From Anaerolineae bacterium UTCFX1 (GTDB lineage: Bacteria > Chloroflexota > Anaerolineae > Anaerolineales > Villigracilaceae), in assembly GCA_002050275.1 (NCBI GenBank), contig MWTB01000002.1, positions 103,176-167,175 of the forward strand: a stretch of DNA of 64,000 nucleotides, written 5' to 3'. Each line of letters begins with the position of its first letter. Position 1 is the first letter of the stretch. This document shows positions 1-7,907 of the stretch, piece after piece. The position numbers and the translations under genes were made by a program. The notes beneath the pieces were generated by a model. The model did not search any database. It had not been told where the DNA came from and saw nothing but the letters and a program-made list of their open reading frames with translations.

Positions 1-66
1 GCGGTTGCGGCGGTGATTGAGATTTACGCGACTCCATATATATTGAAGGCGGCGTTTGGGCTATAA
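1..66 (+). CDS. C-terminal end of an upstream membrane protein (partial)
   Basis: An open frame from base 1 ends at TAA 64-66 and encodes 21 residues ending in YILKAAFGL. The composition is hydrophobic with an ATP-YIL pattern, like the last helix of a membrane protein. It faintly recalls the end of queuosine-precursor transporters (YhhQ family), but the fragment is too short to assign. The next gene starts 12 nt later, so the two may share an operon. Confidence 0.4.
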   Translation, partial: AVAAVIEIYATPYILKAAFGL

Positions 67-78
67 CGCGAGATAATA

Positions 79-834
79 ATGGCTAGAGTGATTATTTTAG
101 GGTCGTCGAACGCTATTCCGAGCAAAGGTCATGAGAACACCCATTTTATTATTGTGGGCGAAGAGCGTACGATTCTTGTAGATTGTTCGGGTACGCCGAC
201 GGTCCGTCTGGAACAGGCGGGCGTAGAGCTTCACTCATTGACCGACGTTATCGTTACCCATTTTCATCCCGATCATGCGGCGGGTTTGCCGCTTTTGCTC
301 ATGGATATGTGGCTGTTGGGGCGCGTTGCCCCGCTAAATATTTATGGTTTGCGCGGCGTTATGAGCAAGTTGAAAAAATTAATGGACTTCTATCACTGGG
401 GCGAATGGCCCGCGCTTTTCCCGGTCAGTTTTTATCCTCTGCCCAAAGCGACGCTGACACCTGTTTTAGAATGCGCTGAAATGAGCATTAAAGCCTCGCC
501 GGTGCAACATATCGTCCCGACGATTGGTTTGCGGATTGAATGCCGCGCGACTGGGCGAATTCTCGCCTATTCTTGCGACACGGAGCCGTGCGAACAAACT
601 GTAGAACTTGCCGCTGGAGCGGATATATTAATTCACGAAGCGACGGGCGCCGCCTATGGTCACTCGTCCGCTGAGCAAGCGGGGGAAATCGCCGCGAAAG
701 CGGGCGTGAAAAAACTATATCTCATTCACTATCCGACGGGACGTTTTGCTCAAGGTGATCTTATCTCAAGAGCGCGGCAAGCGTTTGACGGTGAAATTGA
801 ACTGGCGATTGACTTTCTGACGATTGACTTTTAA
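79..834 (+). CDS. RNase Z-like metallo-beta-lactamase fold hydrolase
   Basis: This 251-residue protein has the metallo-beta-lactamase fold of the RNase Z/ElaC branch. The zinc-binding HxHxDH motif is THFHPDHAAG at about residues 60-69. Further ligand positions are seen in SCDTEPC (about 171-177), the HEATG motif (about 191) and the late LIHYP motif (about 222). The SSN-AIPSKGHENTH start is typical of the family. Such proteins are tRNA 3'-end processing nucleases or general phosphodiesterases. At 251 residues it is a little short for classical RNase Z (about 300), so the substrate is uncertain. The ATG at 79 follows a weak purine-rich site (gcgagataata). Confidence 0.8.
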   Translation: MARVIILGSSNAIPSKGHENTHFIIVGEERTILVDCSGTPTVRLEQAGVELHSLTDVIVTHFHPDHAAGLPLLLMDMWLLGRVAPLNIYGLRGVMSKLKKLMDFYHWGEWPALFPVSFYPLPKATLTPVLECAEMSIKASPVQHIVPTIGLRIECRATGRILAYSCDTEPCEQTVELAAGADILIHEATGAAYGHSSAEQAGEIAAKAGVKKLYLIHYPTGRFAQGDLISRARQAFDGEIELAIDFLTIDF

Positions 835-849
835 CCGTTGGGGCGCCGT

Positions 850-1353
850 TTACCAACCTTGAATAAAAGGCTCCCATTCGTGATACTCAACCAAGTGCCT
901 GCCAAAAATATAAGCGGCGTTGGCGGGAGGTTCTCTCGGTGGAAAAGGAAGGCGCATGTGGGCTTCTTCCACTTTTCTGCCGCCTTTGCGATGATTGCAA
1001 GACGGGCAAGCGGCGACTACGTTCGTCCATATGTGCGCTCCGCCGAGGTGGCGCGGAATTACATGATCAACGGTCAGTCCGCCTTCACGCCTGCCGCAAT
1101 ACTGGCAGGTATAATTGTCGCGTCGGAAAATCTCGCGCCGCGTCAACTTGACATGCGGGCGCGGGCGATTGATCTGATATTCGAGACGAATAACGGATGG
1201 GCGCGGTATTAAGGCTTCTACGGTCCGGACGTATCCGCGTCCATTGATGATCATATCGGCTTTGCCTGTCAGCAGCAAACCTAACGCCCGCCGCAACGCG
1301 CAAACGTGGATCGGTTCAAAGTTGGCGTTTAACACCAGTACAGGATCGTACAT
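850..1353 (-). CDS. HNH endonuclease
   Basis: This 167-residue protein carries a complete HNH nuclease domain in its second half. A CQYCG zinc pair (about residues 82-86) is followed by LTVDHVIPRHLGG with the catalytic His, then NVVAACPSCNHRKGGR with the second zinc pair. The N-terminal part (VLNANFEPIHVC, a conserved start) is typical of the widespread chromosomal HNH family found in Chloroflexota, Cyanobacteria and Actinobacteria, which is not part of a restriction system. It is convergent with the RNase Z-like gene. The ATG has a GGAG ribosome site about 6 nt upstream on the minus strand. The biological role is unknown. Confidence 0.85.
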   Translation of the reverse strand: MYDPVLVLNANFEPIHVCALRRALGLLLTGKADMIINGRGYVRTVEALIPRPSVIRLEYQINRPRPHVKLTRREIFRRDNYTCQYCGRREGGLTVDHVIPRHLGGAHIWTNVVAACPSCNHRKGGRKVEEAHMRLPFPPREPPANAAYIFGRHLVEYHEWEPFIQGW

Positions 1354-1467
1354 CGAGTCTCCGTATGCTGGGCGTGATTATACTGCCAATTTTTTAATTT
1401 GTAGAATATACGCGCTGTCGTCGCGCAATGACGGCGACAGCATATAAGCTTTAATAAAGGAATATTG

Positions 1468-2133
1468 ATGAAACGATTATTGTTAGCGTTAGGTTTCCTT
1501 ATTTCGGCTTGTTCTTCGGCTAACGCGCCGCAGGGATTTGCCCAGTCTCTTCCGACTGCGCTTATTGATCCGTCGTACCCGACGGTTCAAGCCGCGCCGG
1601 TTGCGCCAGCCCAATCGTCTGACGGGTTGAATGTGAGCGCGGCGCGCGCGTGGCGCGACGGTAAAGACGTGAATGTCGAGATCTGTTTCACTCTGGTAGA
1701 TTCTTCCGATTGGTCTATTTGGAGCGCAAGCCTCCAGTATGGTGAGACAGCCGTTTTTGACTTTGCCTCAGCTATGCTCAGCCTGCAAGAGCCTAGGGAG
1801 GGGCAGTTGGGGTTGCGTTGCGATACCTTGTCGTTCTTCAACATTCCGCCGGATGCAGATTTGTCCAATGCGATCATCACGGTGGATGCGATTGCGGCTG
1901 TTCCGCGTCCCGAAGATTATTGCACGATCTACGCGCCGAAAATTCAACAGACGCTCGATGCGCGCGACGCAGGCATTGTCTTAATCTGTACAGATGCGGA
2001 CGGAGCGCCGATGGTACAGATTGTGGATAAGCCCGAAAGCATGTCGCAACAAGAAGCGGAGAGCATAGTTTTTAGCGATGAGTTTTACACGATTCGCGGT
2101 CCGTGGTCGTTCGCCTTCAACCTTGAACAATGA
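1468..2133 (+). CDS. Hypothetical secreted lipoprotein
   Basis: This protein of 221 residues is not a family I recognise. It begins MKRLLLALGFLISACSS, a signal peptide with lipobox ISAC, so Cys is probably lipidated at about residue 15. A proline/alanine-rich linker follows, then a beta-rich domain. Start ATG 1468 was preferred over TTG 1465 because an AAAGGA site lies at 1456-1461. The last bases overlap the promoter of the tyrS leader. Lipobox and start are seen; export to the outer face of the membrane is inferred. Confidence 0.7.
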   Translation: MKRLLLALGFLISACSSANAPQGFAQSLPTALIDPSYPTVQAAPVAPAQSSDGLNVSAARAWRDGKDVNVEICFTLVDSSDWSIWSASLQYGETAVFDFASAMLSLQEPREGQLGLRCDTLSFFNIPPDADLSNAIITVDAIAAVPRPEDYCTIYAPKIQQTLDARDAGIVLICTDADGAPMVQIVDKPESMSQQEAESIVFSDEFYTIRGPWSFAFNLEQ

Positions 2134-2144
2134 TGATGTATAAT
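2116..2144 (+). promoter_or_regulatory. Promoter of the tyrS leader transcript
   Basis: A perfect TATAAT lies at 2139-2144 with a weaker TTCAAC at 2116-2121 and a 17-nt spacer. The expected transcription start falls on or beside the A of the ATG at 2151, which would make the leader peptide mRNA leaderless. The promoter overlaps the 3' end of the lipoprotein gene. Confidence 0.6.
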
Positions 2145-2150
2145 CGACGT

Positions 2151-2198
2151 ATGTTTAACTTTGCTGCTTGCAGCGCTCGCTCATATTACACGGATTAA
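2151..2198 (+). CDS. Putative tyrS leader peptide with tandem Tyr codons
   Basis: This 15-residue ORF reads MFNFAACSARSYYTD and then TAA. Two tyrosine codons (TAT 2184, TAC 2187) sit three codons before the stop (Thr and Asp intervene). It begins 6 nt after a TATAAT box, so it would be translated from a leaderless mRNA. It lies just upstream of an intrinsic terminator and the tyrosyl-tRNA synthetase gene. This is the layout expected of a ribosome-mediated attenuator that senses charged tRNA-Tyr. The sequence elements are seen; the function is inferred. Confidence 0.6.
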   Translation: MFNFAACSARSYYTD

Positions 2199-2203
2199 GA
2201 AAT

Positions 2204-2246
2204 GCGATGGCGATTTATCTACGCGGCGCCATACGCCGCGTGTTTT
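2204..2246 (+). terminator. Attenuator: alternative hairpin and intrinsic terminator before tyrS
   Basis: The terminator stem is ACGCGGCG (2221-2228) with CGCCGCGT (2234-2241), loop ccata, followed by G and a T5 run. A competing pairing joins GCGATGGCG (2204-2212) to CGCCAT-a-CGC (2227-2236, one bulged base), which would disrupt the terminator. A ribosome stalled on the Tyr codons would leave 2204-2212 free. A ribosome at the stop codon would partly cover it. The pairing was read by eye; energies were not computed. Confidence 0.6.
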
Positions 2247-2288
2247 TATTTATAGCCTTATATCTATTATGTCCTTTTGGGAGACAGT

Positions 2289-3488
2289 ATGAACGTCGAA
2301 GAACAAGTTGAAATATTAATGCAAGGCGTTGAATACGGCGATGAAGAACTTAAAGAGGCGATGACATCTGAATTGCGCGCGCGTCTTTTGGAGGGGCGGC
2401 CGTTGCGCGTGTACTGCGGTTACGATCCCACCTCAACGGATCTCCACTTGGGGCATACGATCACTATGCGGAAACTGCGTCAGTTTCAAGACCTGGGGCA
2501 CGAAGTTACATTCTTGATCGGGAGTTACACTGCGCTGGTTGGCGATCCATCGGATAAAAATAAGGCGCGCCCGGTGCTTACGCATGAGCAAGTTGAAGAG
2601 AATGCCAGAACGTATGCGGAACAAGCGTTTCGCGTTTTGGATGAATCGAAAACGTCCGTTCGATATAACGGCGAGTGGTTGAGCAAGCTATCGTTAGTGG
2701 ATTTAATTCGACTGGGTCAAAATTTCACCGTGCAACAATTCTTAGCGCGCGAAAATTTTGTGAAACGGTTAGAGAAAAGCGAACCGATCTTTCTGCATGA
2801 AACTTTTTACGCTTTGATGCAGGGCTACGACGCTGTGGCGATGCAAACCGACGTTCAGGTTGGCGGAACGGATCAGTTATTTAATATCATCGTCGCAGGA
2901 AGAAAATTGCAGGATGCGCTGGGTCAGAAACCGCTGGTTGGCATTATTACCGGGATTTTGCCCGGAACCGATGGCGTGCAGAGGATGTCCAAATCTACGG
3001 GCAATATTGTGCCAATCAATACCGGCGCGGAAGATATGTATGGCAAGTTGATGTCTATTCCCGATTTTGTAATGGGAAAATATATGCGCTTAGCTACGCG
3101 CTGGAGTCCGCGCGAGATTGAGGATTTGGAAGAGGAACTCGCCAGTGGAAAGGCGCATCCGCGCGATGTAAAAATGAAACTGGCGTGGGAAATTACCTCC
3201 ATCTTTTACGGCGATACGGACGCACAGACGGCGCAGGAGGCGTTCGTCAAGCTTTTTCAGCAGAAGGAATTGCCGGAGGATATGCCGGAACTTCAATGGC
3301 AGCCAGACCTGACGGCGCTCGATGCGCTGCTTGCAACGCGACTCGTATCGAGTAAATCGGAAGCGCGCCGGCTGTTTGAACAAAAAGGGGTGCGGTTGGA
3401 TGGGAAAACGATTGAGAATGGAAATGAGCCGCTCCCTCATCCCGGTGTATTGCAGGTAGGGAAGAGGAAATTCTTGCGCGTAAAATGA
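2289..3488 (+). CDS. tyrS: Tyrosyl-tRNA synthetase
   Basis: This class I aminoacyl-tRNA synthetase of 399 residues charges tRNA-Tyr with tyrosine. The HIGH-like signature is in DPTSTDLHLGHT (about residue 44 onward), the KMSKS-like loop is RMSKSTGN (about 235), and the C-terminal S4 RNA-binding domain contains LVSSKSEARRLFEQKG. The DLHLGH signature fits the TyrRS type that also occurs in Deinococcus, Helicobacter and Chloroflexota rather than the Bacillus type. ATG 2289 is chosen because GGGAGA lies at 2279-2284. The gene sits behind a leader peptide and terminator (2139-2246) that probably control it by attenuation. Confidence 0.93.
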   Translation: MNVEEQVEILMQGVEYGDEELKEAMTSELRARLLEGRPLRVYCGYDPTSTDLHLGHTITMRKLRQFQDLGHEVTFLIGSYTALVGDPSDKNKARPVLTHEQVEENARTYAEQAFRVLDESKTSVRYNGEWLSKLSLVDLIRLGQNFTVQQFLARENFVKRLEKSEPIFLHETFYALMQGYDAVAMQTDVQVGGTDQLFNIIVAGRKLQDALGQKPLVGIITGILPGTDGVQRMSKSTGNIVPINTGAEDMYGKLMSIPDFVMGKYMRLATRWSPREIEDLEEELASGKAHPRDVKMKLAWEITSIFYGDTDAQTAQEAFVKLFQQKELPEDMPELQWQPDLTALDALLATRLVSSKSEARRLFEQKGVRLDGKTIENGNEPLPHPGVLQVGKRKFLRVK

Positions 3489-3507
3489 AAGCGCGGCGAA
3501 GCGATCG

Positions 3508-6500
3508 CTATAGTTGATCGGCGCTGAGAAGCGTCAGAAAACGCCTGACGATATCCGGATCTAGGAGAATGCCTGCGTTATCTTTGATGTATTGGATGAT
3601 CTGATCGGTGGGCCAGGCTTTACGATAGGGGCGATCGGAACGCAAAGCGTCCCACACATCCACGACCGAGAAAATTCTGGCGGCGAGCGGTATCTGTTCG
3701 CCTTTCAAACCGCGCGGATAGCCGCTTCCGTCCCAGTGTTCATGGTGACAATAGGGTATGTCTAATGAAGGGTGGAGATAATGAATTGGCGAAAGCAAAT
3801 CGTAAGCGTATTGTGGATGGCGGCGCATCTCTTCCCATTCGGTTTCCGTGAGCGGGCCTGTTTTCCTGAGGATTTGGTCGGGCACGCCCATTTTGCCGAT
3901 GTCGTGTAGAAGCACCCCGCGATAAATATTTGCCAGTTCTTCGTCGCTGAGTCCCATGGATTTGGCGAGTCTCATTGTTAATTCGGTAACGCGCCTGGTA
4001 TGTCCTTCGGTTTCTCGGTCTCGCAGTTCCAGCGCGCGCGCCCAACCTTCGAGCGTGATGTCGTAGGCTTGAATGATCTCTTGATTTGATTTCTGCAGGT
4101 TTTCGAAAAGGTGAGCGTTGTCAATTGCGATGGCGGCTTGCCCAGCCAGCGTTTGTAGAAACTGCATCCAGTCTGCGCTGAGAACTGGCGCAGTGCGATG
4201 GAAGGCTTCAAATACTCCCTTGACCTGTCCTTTTACGATCAGCGGAATGCCAATATAGGAAACGAATCCTTCTGTGCGTAACATAGGGTTATTTTTCAAT
4301 TCTGAAGAATTTGCTAGATTAATAACCTGATGAGTTTTCCCCTTAAAAAGAATCTGACTTGCTAACCCATCGCCGATTTTTAAGATAGAGTTGGCAGGCG
4401 TGGACGAGTTGAAGCCGGCGCTGTATAGATAAGTGAGATTCTGAAGTTCGGGGCGATATAGCAGAATATCTATCGCGTCTACCTTGAGGTGTTTCAGAGT
4501 ATGTTCGCCAAGGATATTGAGCGTTACGCGCAGGTCGGCGGAAGAGGCTATGGCTGAGTCAATGTCGCGCAGCGCAGTTAACCTGCGGATCTGTTCCTGG
4601 CTATGGTCGTATAGCTCAATGCGATGAATTGCATTTCCAGCGATCTCTGCCAGCGTGGTCAGCAGGCTGGTATGTTGTGCGAATTGACGCCCCGGCGCCA
4701 TTTGGATGAATACGGATCCCAGCGTTCCCGCCGTAGAGGTTATCGGGATGCTTATGCCGCCATATTCCAGCAGCGCCGGTTCGAAGTTAGGCAGGAAGGT
4801 TAACGGATCTTCGCTAAGTTTTGGCGAAATATGCGCTTCTCCGGCGGTAAAGACATGCGCGACGATGCTGCCGGTCGTATTAAGTTGTTTATGTTTAGCG
4901 TTCTTTGCCATGCCGCGCGCCGCATGTTGAACAAGTTTGTCGCTAACATGATCGTATATCCATATCGCGCCATTTTCCTCGCCAAGAAGCCTGAGCGTTT
5001 CGTCAATGAAAATCTCGAATATTTCTGCTTGTGAATTTGCTTTTCGCAATGCGGTGGATAAGCGGTTAATCGTTTCCATTTCGCGGAAGCGGTTTTGAGT
5101 CTCGTTGAATAGACGCGTGTTCTCGATGGCAGTGGCGGCGGATGAGGCTAATATTTCTAGAAGCGCTTGTTCCTCTTCATGATAGGCGTTTGGTTCATAA
5201 GATTGCGCTGAGATAGAGCCGATAATTCGTTCGTCAATGCGCATGGGGACGAATACTGCGGAAAGAACATGGGTGGAACTGCCAAAACGCGTAGCGGGGC
5301 TGGCGGCGATTTCTCGTTCGTTCTGTAAAATAACGCTTTGCCCCGTGGTTGCTATTTGCATAGTTAAGCCGGCGTTTGAAGCAAAACTTTCAAATGGGAG
5401 GCGCTGTCCGTTTTCTATACGGTATACGAAATCGTTGACGCCCTTTTCTGCGTTTCGCAACGAAATAATAAACACGTCGCAAGGCATTAGTTTTTTTGCG
5501 GCGGCATGGATCGCGACGTAGATTTGTTCGAAATCTTGCGAGAAGCTTATGATCTCTTGGCTGATCTGATGTAAGACGACGCGACGCTCGGCGGCTTGGA
5601 GCGCGTTTCCGTAAGAGCGGGTGTTTTCGATCGCAATAGCGGCGGAACTGGCGAAGGTTTGCAGCACGGTGGCGTCTTGCGCTGTAAATGCGGCTGTGTG
5701 ATGGCTGTCTAAATTGATAAAACCGATGACTCTGTCTTGCGCGATCATGGGCACGCCCATCCATCCGCGTATATATTTTGACTCATCCCATGCTTCGAAA
5801 CGCGGATCGGTTTGCGCGTCGGAGAGAATTAACGGCTTGCGCAATGCGGCAATCTCGCTCCACTTTGCGCTCTTGGGAAAGGTCTTCCCGATAATATTAG
5901 CGACGTGGTCGAATCCATGAGCGGCCACAATTTCCATGCTGTCGTTTTCACGCTCAAAAAATACGGAGGCGCTGTCGTAAATGACGAGTTTGCTCAAAGA
6001 ACTGAAGATGATTTGATAGAGCTCTTGAATATCCAATGTTGTAGAAAGCGCCGCGATCGCTTCTTGTAAATTTTCCGCTTGTTTACGGCGCGCGCTTTCG
6101 GCTTCAAGCGATTCTTGCGTGTGGCGTTGTTCTTCTTTAGCGAGCCGCAAGCGTTCCAGAGCGGTGCCGAGGCTGCTGGCAACCGTGTTGATAAATTGCT
6201 CGTCCTCTTGATCGAATGCGTTGGGAATTTTGCTCTCTACATTGAATATGCCGATCACGCGCGTATTGACGCGGATTGGAACGCAGAGCTCGGAACGCAT
6301 TCTTGTTGCAATTTCAATATATGTCGCTTCTTGCGCGACGTCTCCGATGCGTATCGTTTTCTCTAATAAAGCCGACCTGCCTGTAACGCCTTTTGTAATT
6401 TCGATGCCTGCCGCCCAGTTGAGGACGTTTGCGCCGATGTAGGAGGAATGCGGTATAAGGTTTCTTCGGTCTTCGCTGAGCAAAAGAACGCCGCAAACCT

Positions 6501-7413
6501 CGTTGTAAATCTGTGAAGCGATCCGTACGACGCGTCCTATGATCTCGTCTTCGGTGTCGCTGTCGGCGCCGGCTACGGCGATTGTATGAAGAACGGTCAG
6601 CTGTTTTAATTGCCTTTGCAGGGCGTTCTCGGTTTGTTTATCTTTGGTGATGTCGAATAAAACACCCTGCCAATAAAGCGGGTCGCCGTATTCGTCTTTA
6701 ATCAAATCAATTACTTCTTTGACCCAGATCACGCTTCCGTCTCGCCGCACAACCTGATACTCTTCGTCGAACGGCGCGCTATTTTGTTGTGCGAGGCGAT
6801 ACGCTTCGATAATCCTCTCGCGATCATTGCTGTGGATTAAATCTTCCCATAAATACTTGTGGGTCAACCATTCGATGGAGGAATAGCCGGTAAATTCTTC
6901 TAAGCGCGGGCTGATATAGATCGTCGCAGATTTACTGCTTATTAGCGTCGAGTCGAGGAAGACGATGGCGGGCGTTTGCTCGATAAGCGATTGGTAGCGA
7001 ATCTCCGCTTCGCGCAAGGCAGATTCTCTACGGAGCAGGTGGTTTTGTGCCACAGCGTTGGTAAGCGCGAATGATAGGCGGTGTAGGTAGTCGCTTTGCT
7101 TGACGAGATAATCAGCTGCCCCTGCTTTAAGCGCTGCCACGGCGACCTGCTCGTCGCCTTGCCCAGTGACCAGCACGACGGCGGGCGGCGCCTTGCGACG
7201 CTTAATTGCCGCAAGTAGATCAAGGCCGCTTCCGTCGGGCAGGCGCAGGTCGGAAAGAATCAGTTCGAGATTAGGATGCGATTCTAGATAGTCTAACGCG
7301 GCGGCGATCGTTTCGACGTGAACCAATTCGAACGAATGATTCGCATCGTCTTCCAACGCGCGGCGCGTGAGCGCGACGTGGTTGAGATCATCTTCGACGT
7401 ATAGAAACTTCAT
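3508..7413 (-). CDS. REC-PAS-GAF(x5)-HD-GYP signalling protein
   Basis: This multidomain regulator has 1301 residues. In order: a receiver domain (about 1-120, phosphoacceptor Asp in LSDLRLPDG), a PAS domain with PAC motif (about 135-265), five successive GAF domains (about 280-1090) and a C-terminal HD-GYP domain (about 1105-1295). The HD-GYP domain has LLHDIGKMGVPD, CHHEHWDGSGYP and VVDVWDAL. HD-GYP domains degrade cyclic di-GMP, so the protein probably couples small-molecule or redox sensing and phosphorylation to c-di-GMP turnover. It has no membrane segment, so it is cytoplasmic. ATG 7413 is used because the receiver fold begins there (MKFLYVEDD); upstream in-frame codons are unrelated. 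No cognate kinase is adjacent. Confidence 0.9.
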   Translation of the reverse strand: MKFLYVEDDLNHVALTRRALEDDANHSFELVHVETIAAALDYLESHPNLELILSDLRLPDGSGLDLLAAIKRRKAPPAVVLVTGQGDEQVAVAALKAGAADYLVKQSDYLHRLSFALTNAVAQNHLLRRESALREAEIRYQSLIEQTPAIVFLDSTLISSKSATIYISPRLEEFTGYSSIEWLTHKYLWEDLIHSNDRERIIEAYRLAQQNSAPFDEEYQVVRRDGSVIWVKEVIDLIKDEYGDPLYWQGVLFDITKDKQTENALQRQLKQLTVLHTIAVAGADSDTEDEIIGRVVRIASQIYNEVCGVLLLSEDRRNLIPHSSYIGANVLNWAAGIEITKGVTGRSALLEKTIRIGDVAQEATYIEIATRMRSELCVPIRVNTRVIGIFNVESKIPNAFDQEDEQFINTVASSLGTALERLRLAKEEQRHTQESLEAESARRKQAENLQEAIAALSTTLDIQELYQIIFSSLSKLVIYDSASVFFERENDSMEIVAAHGFDHVANIIGKTFPKSAKWSEIAALRKPLILSDAQTDPRFEAWDESKYIRGWMGVPMIAQDRVIGFINLDSHHTAAFTAQDATVLQTFASSAAIAIENTRSYGNALQAAERRVVLHQISQEIISFSQDFEQIYVAIHAAAKKLMPCDVFIISLRNAEKGVNDFVYRIENGQRLPFESFASNAGLTMQIATTGQSVILQNEREIAASPATRFGSSTHVLSAVFVPMRIDERIIGSISAQSYEPNAYHEEEQALLEILASSAATAIENTRLFNETQNRFREMETINRLSTALRKANSQAEIFEIFIDETLRLLGEENGAIWIYDHVSDKLVQHAARGMAKNAKHKQLNTTGSIVAHVFTAGEAHISPKLSEDPLTFLPNFEPALLEYGGISIPITSTAGTLGSVFIQMAPGRQFAQHTSLLTTLAEIAGNAIHRIELYDHSQEQIRRLTALRDIDSAIASSADLRVTLNILGEHTLKHLKVDAIDILLYRPELQNLTYLYSAGFNSSTPANSILKIGDGLASQILFKGKTHQVINLANSSELKNNPMLRTEGFVSYIGIPLIVKGQVKGVFEAFHRTAPVLSADWMQFLQTLAGQAAIAIDNAHLFENLQKSNQEIIQAYDITLEGWARALELRDRETEGHTRRVTELTMRLAKSMGLSDEELANIYRGVLLHDIGKMGVPDQILRKTGPLTETEWEEMRRHPQYAYDLLSPIHYLHPSLDIPYCHHEHWDGSGYPRGLKGEQIPLAARIFSVVDVWDALRSDRPYRKAWPTDQIIQYIKDNAGILLDPDIVRRFLTLLSADQL

Positions 7414-7552
7414 GGCGCTATTATAAGTCGAAGTGCTGAGGACGGGGAATGTGTTTTGAGAATATGAGACTTGGCATGGCGCGCCGCTCCGTTTAATAGG
7501 GAGAATAAAAATGACGCGCGCCCGCGTCATTGTGCTGCTGCTTTATTAGTAG

Positions 7553-7623
7553 AGGCGTCGACGGGATTCGAACCCGTGGTGAGGGTTTTGCAGACCCTTG
7601 CCTTACCACTTGGCCACGACGCC
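7553..7623 (-). tRNA. tRNA-Cys (GCA)
   Basis: On the minus strand the 7-bp acceptor stem pairs GGCGTCG (7623-7617) with CGACGCC (7560-7554), with U at the discriminator position as usual for Cys. The anticodon loop is CTGCAAA, giving anticodon GCA. The T-loop GGTTCGAATCC is canonical. CCA is not encoded. It is the last of three tandem tRNAs. Confidence 0.95.
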
Positions 7624-7640
7624 GAAAAGAGAAAAAAATG

Positions 7641-7712
7641 AGCGGGCGATGGGATTCGAACCCACGACCTTCTCCTTGGCAAGGAGACGTACTACCACTG
7701 TACTACGCCCGC
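7641..7712 (-). tRNA. tRNA-Gly (GCC)
   Basis: On the minus strand the acceptor stem GCGGGCG (7712-7706) pairs with CGCCCGC (7648-7642). The anticodon loop TTGCCAA gives GCC. The D-arm has AGTGGTAGTA and the T-arm GGGTTCGAATCCC. CCA is not encoded. It lies 17 nt from tRNA-Cys and 22 nt from tRNA-Phe, so the three are probably co-transcribed. Confidence 0.95.
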
Positions 7713-7734
7713 ATTCGGCAACGTTCGCCGAGAG

Positions 7735-7807
7735 TGCCGAGACACAGAATCGAACTGTGGACACCGCGATTTTCAGTCGCGTGCTCTACCAACTGAGCTA
7801 TCTCGGC
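7735..7807 (-). tRNA. tRNA-Phe (GAA)
   Basis: On the minus strand GCCGAGA (7807-7801) pairs with TCTCGGC (7742-7736), with discriminator A. The D-arm TAGCTCAGTTGGTAGAGCA is canonical and the loop CTGAAAA gives anticodon GAA. CCA is not encoded. It is the first gene of the tRNA cluster. Confidence 0.95.
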
Positions 7808-7895
7808 GATATTCTGTTGTTAAGCGTGCGAATTTTACATTGGGAAAGGGGGATTGTCAAGCAACAGTCGGGGAAGCGCTCGGAGCGCGATGGCG

Positions 7896-7901
7896 TATAA
7901 T
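7896..7901 (+). promoter_or_regulatory. TATAAT box of ffh (probable leaderless mRNA)
   Basis: A perfect TATAAT ends 6 nt before the ATG of ffh (7908). No ribosome-binding site lies between them and no clear -35 box is visible at 16-18 nt. Transcription would start at or next to the ATG. Confidence 0.5.
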
Positions 7902-7907
7902 TGCGGC

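Noticed and set aside
183-479. Open frame of 98 codons on plus
   Set aside because: It lies in another frame inside the RNase Z-like gene and has no family features.
2134-2288. T-box riboswitch before tyrS
   Set aside because: No T-box sequence (GGGUGGNACCGCG type) is present. The leader peptide explains the terminator better.
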